Source of the DNA: UBA6182 sp964479585
GTDB taxonomy: Bacteria; Bacillota_I; Bacilli_A; Erysipelotrichales; Erysipelotrichaceae
DNA: 64,000 nt
Assembly (NCBI GenBank): GCA_964479585.1
Contig: CAYZMP010000004.1
Location: 7,481 to 71,480 of the forward strand
Direction of reading: 5' to 3'
Part shown: in pieces, positions 63,673 through 64,000 of the stretch
Layout of the letters: each line of letters begins with the position of its first letter
Numbering within the stretch: position 1 is the stretch's first letter
Position numbers and translations under genes: made by a program
Notes under the pieces: generated by a model
Told to the model about the DNA's origin: nothing
What the model saw: the letters and a program-made list of their open reading frames with translations, nothing else
Databases searched by the model: none

Positions 63673-64000
63673 TTCCCCGCACTACCTTCTACCTATAAGA
63701 ATACAATAAAACTTAGCATTATGGGGGGAGTTTATGGAAAAAAGTACGATTTTTCAGATTTTCATGAACAATTATAGTCATAAGTGCTGTAGCAGATACT
63801 TAAAAATCTCAACTTATCTCAGTCAGTCTCATAAACCTTTCCAACATCACGTAGAAGATTTCGACTCATATTGCTAAAGACTTTTCTCTTTAAATGACAT
63901 ATCTATTTCAGCGAGTGAAGTAGATTACATGCATGATTACTTTACTCAAATAATCTTTGTTGTCCTTAGATTATATGCAAACTTACTATATACATGATTT
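63673..64000. other. Right-edge gap with a short unassigned reading frame
   Basis: A 47-codon plus-strand frame (63734-63877) follows a GGGGGGAG ribosome-like site and begins MEKSTIFQIFMNNYS. The start resembles that of some IS-type transposases, then degenerates, so a decayed insertion-sequence start is possible but unproven. Nothing else is seen up to the window end. Confidence 0.3.

Noticed and set aside
1..64000. CRISPR array, tRNA or rRNA genes
   Set aside because: No regularly spaced direct repeats of CRISPR size, no cloverleaf-like or rRNA-like conserved stretches noticed in the gene-free gaps.

Overview
The window is a 64-kb stretch of low-GC bacterial DNA with TGA used as a stop, strong AGGAGG-type ribosome sites and CcpA-type cre boxes. 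Its content (fructose-type PTS, BMP-type nucleoside ABC importers, GlpK with a flavin glycerol-3-phosphate oxidase, YesMN-type two-component pair) fits a heterotrophic Firmicute or free-living Tenericutes/Mollicutes relative. The density of nucleoside-scavenging genes would suit a DNA/RNA-degrading member of the Izemoplasma/Acholeplasma/Erysipelotrichia neighbourhood, but that placement is inference. No rRNA, tRNA, CRISPR array or intact insertion sequence was seen. From 8.5 kb to the right end nearly every gene is on the minus strand.

Layout. 0-2 kb: a class II sugar-phosphate aldolase cut by the window edge, and a tandem class II aldolase whose second domain has lost its metal ligands. 2-6.2 kb: sbcDC nuclease. 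6.4-8.5 kb: psuK-psuG pseudouridine operon behind a palindromic operator. 20.1-8.5 kb (minus): a regulon-scale nucleoside operon, lacI-type regulator, divergent psuG paralogue, deoD, BMP lipoprotein, ABC ATPase, two permeases, MFS transporter, two nucleoside hydrolases and a ribokinase, with a perfect 20-bp palindrome in the leader. 20.3-21.6 kb: an M20 amidohydrolase. 22-28.8 kb: manA, a transaldolase remnant, a GH38 alpha-mannosidase, split fructose-type PTS IIC/IIB/IIA and an RpiR regulator. 36.8-28.9 kb (minus): a ferric/sugar-phosphate-type ABC importer, an MgtC protein, a histidine kinase/response regulator pair and an Fsa/TalC aldolase. 45.4-37.2 kb (minus): GntR regulator, two DraG-like ADP-ribosylglycohydrolases, a PfkB kinase and a second complete BMP-type ABC importer. 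45.8-47.1 kb: rocD with a candidate attenuator. 52.8-47.3 kb: glpK, glycerol-3-phosphate oxidoreductase, partner flavoprotein, DUF1667 protein, DeoR regulator. 52.9-56.2 kb: an EIIC-like transporter and a TIM-barrel protein divergent from a GntR regulator. 63.7-56.3 kb (minus): PLD/DEAD helicase-DUF3427, a third DraG-like hydrolase, a membrane protein, a nuclease-DUF2075 helicase and a frameshifted PD-(D/E)XK nuclease, an accessory, possibly defensive, cluster.

How it works together. Two ABC importers and an MFS carrier bring in nucleosides or ribosides; DeoD, two nucleoside hydrolases and two PsuG enzymes split them, PfkB kinases phosphorylate the sugar, and class II and Fsa/TalC aldolases can feed sugar phosphates to glycolysis. 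The most novel-looking unit is the operon joining two DraG-like hydrolases to a PfkB kinase and a dedicated nucleoside-type importer, which suggests uptake and breakdown of an N-glycosidic (possibly alpha-linked or ADP-ribose-derived) riboside. cre boxes in front of several operons point to shared carbon catabolite control.
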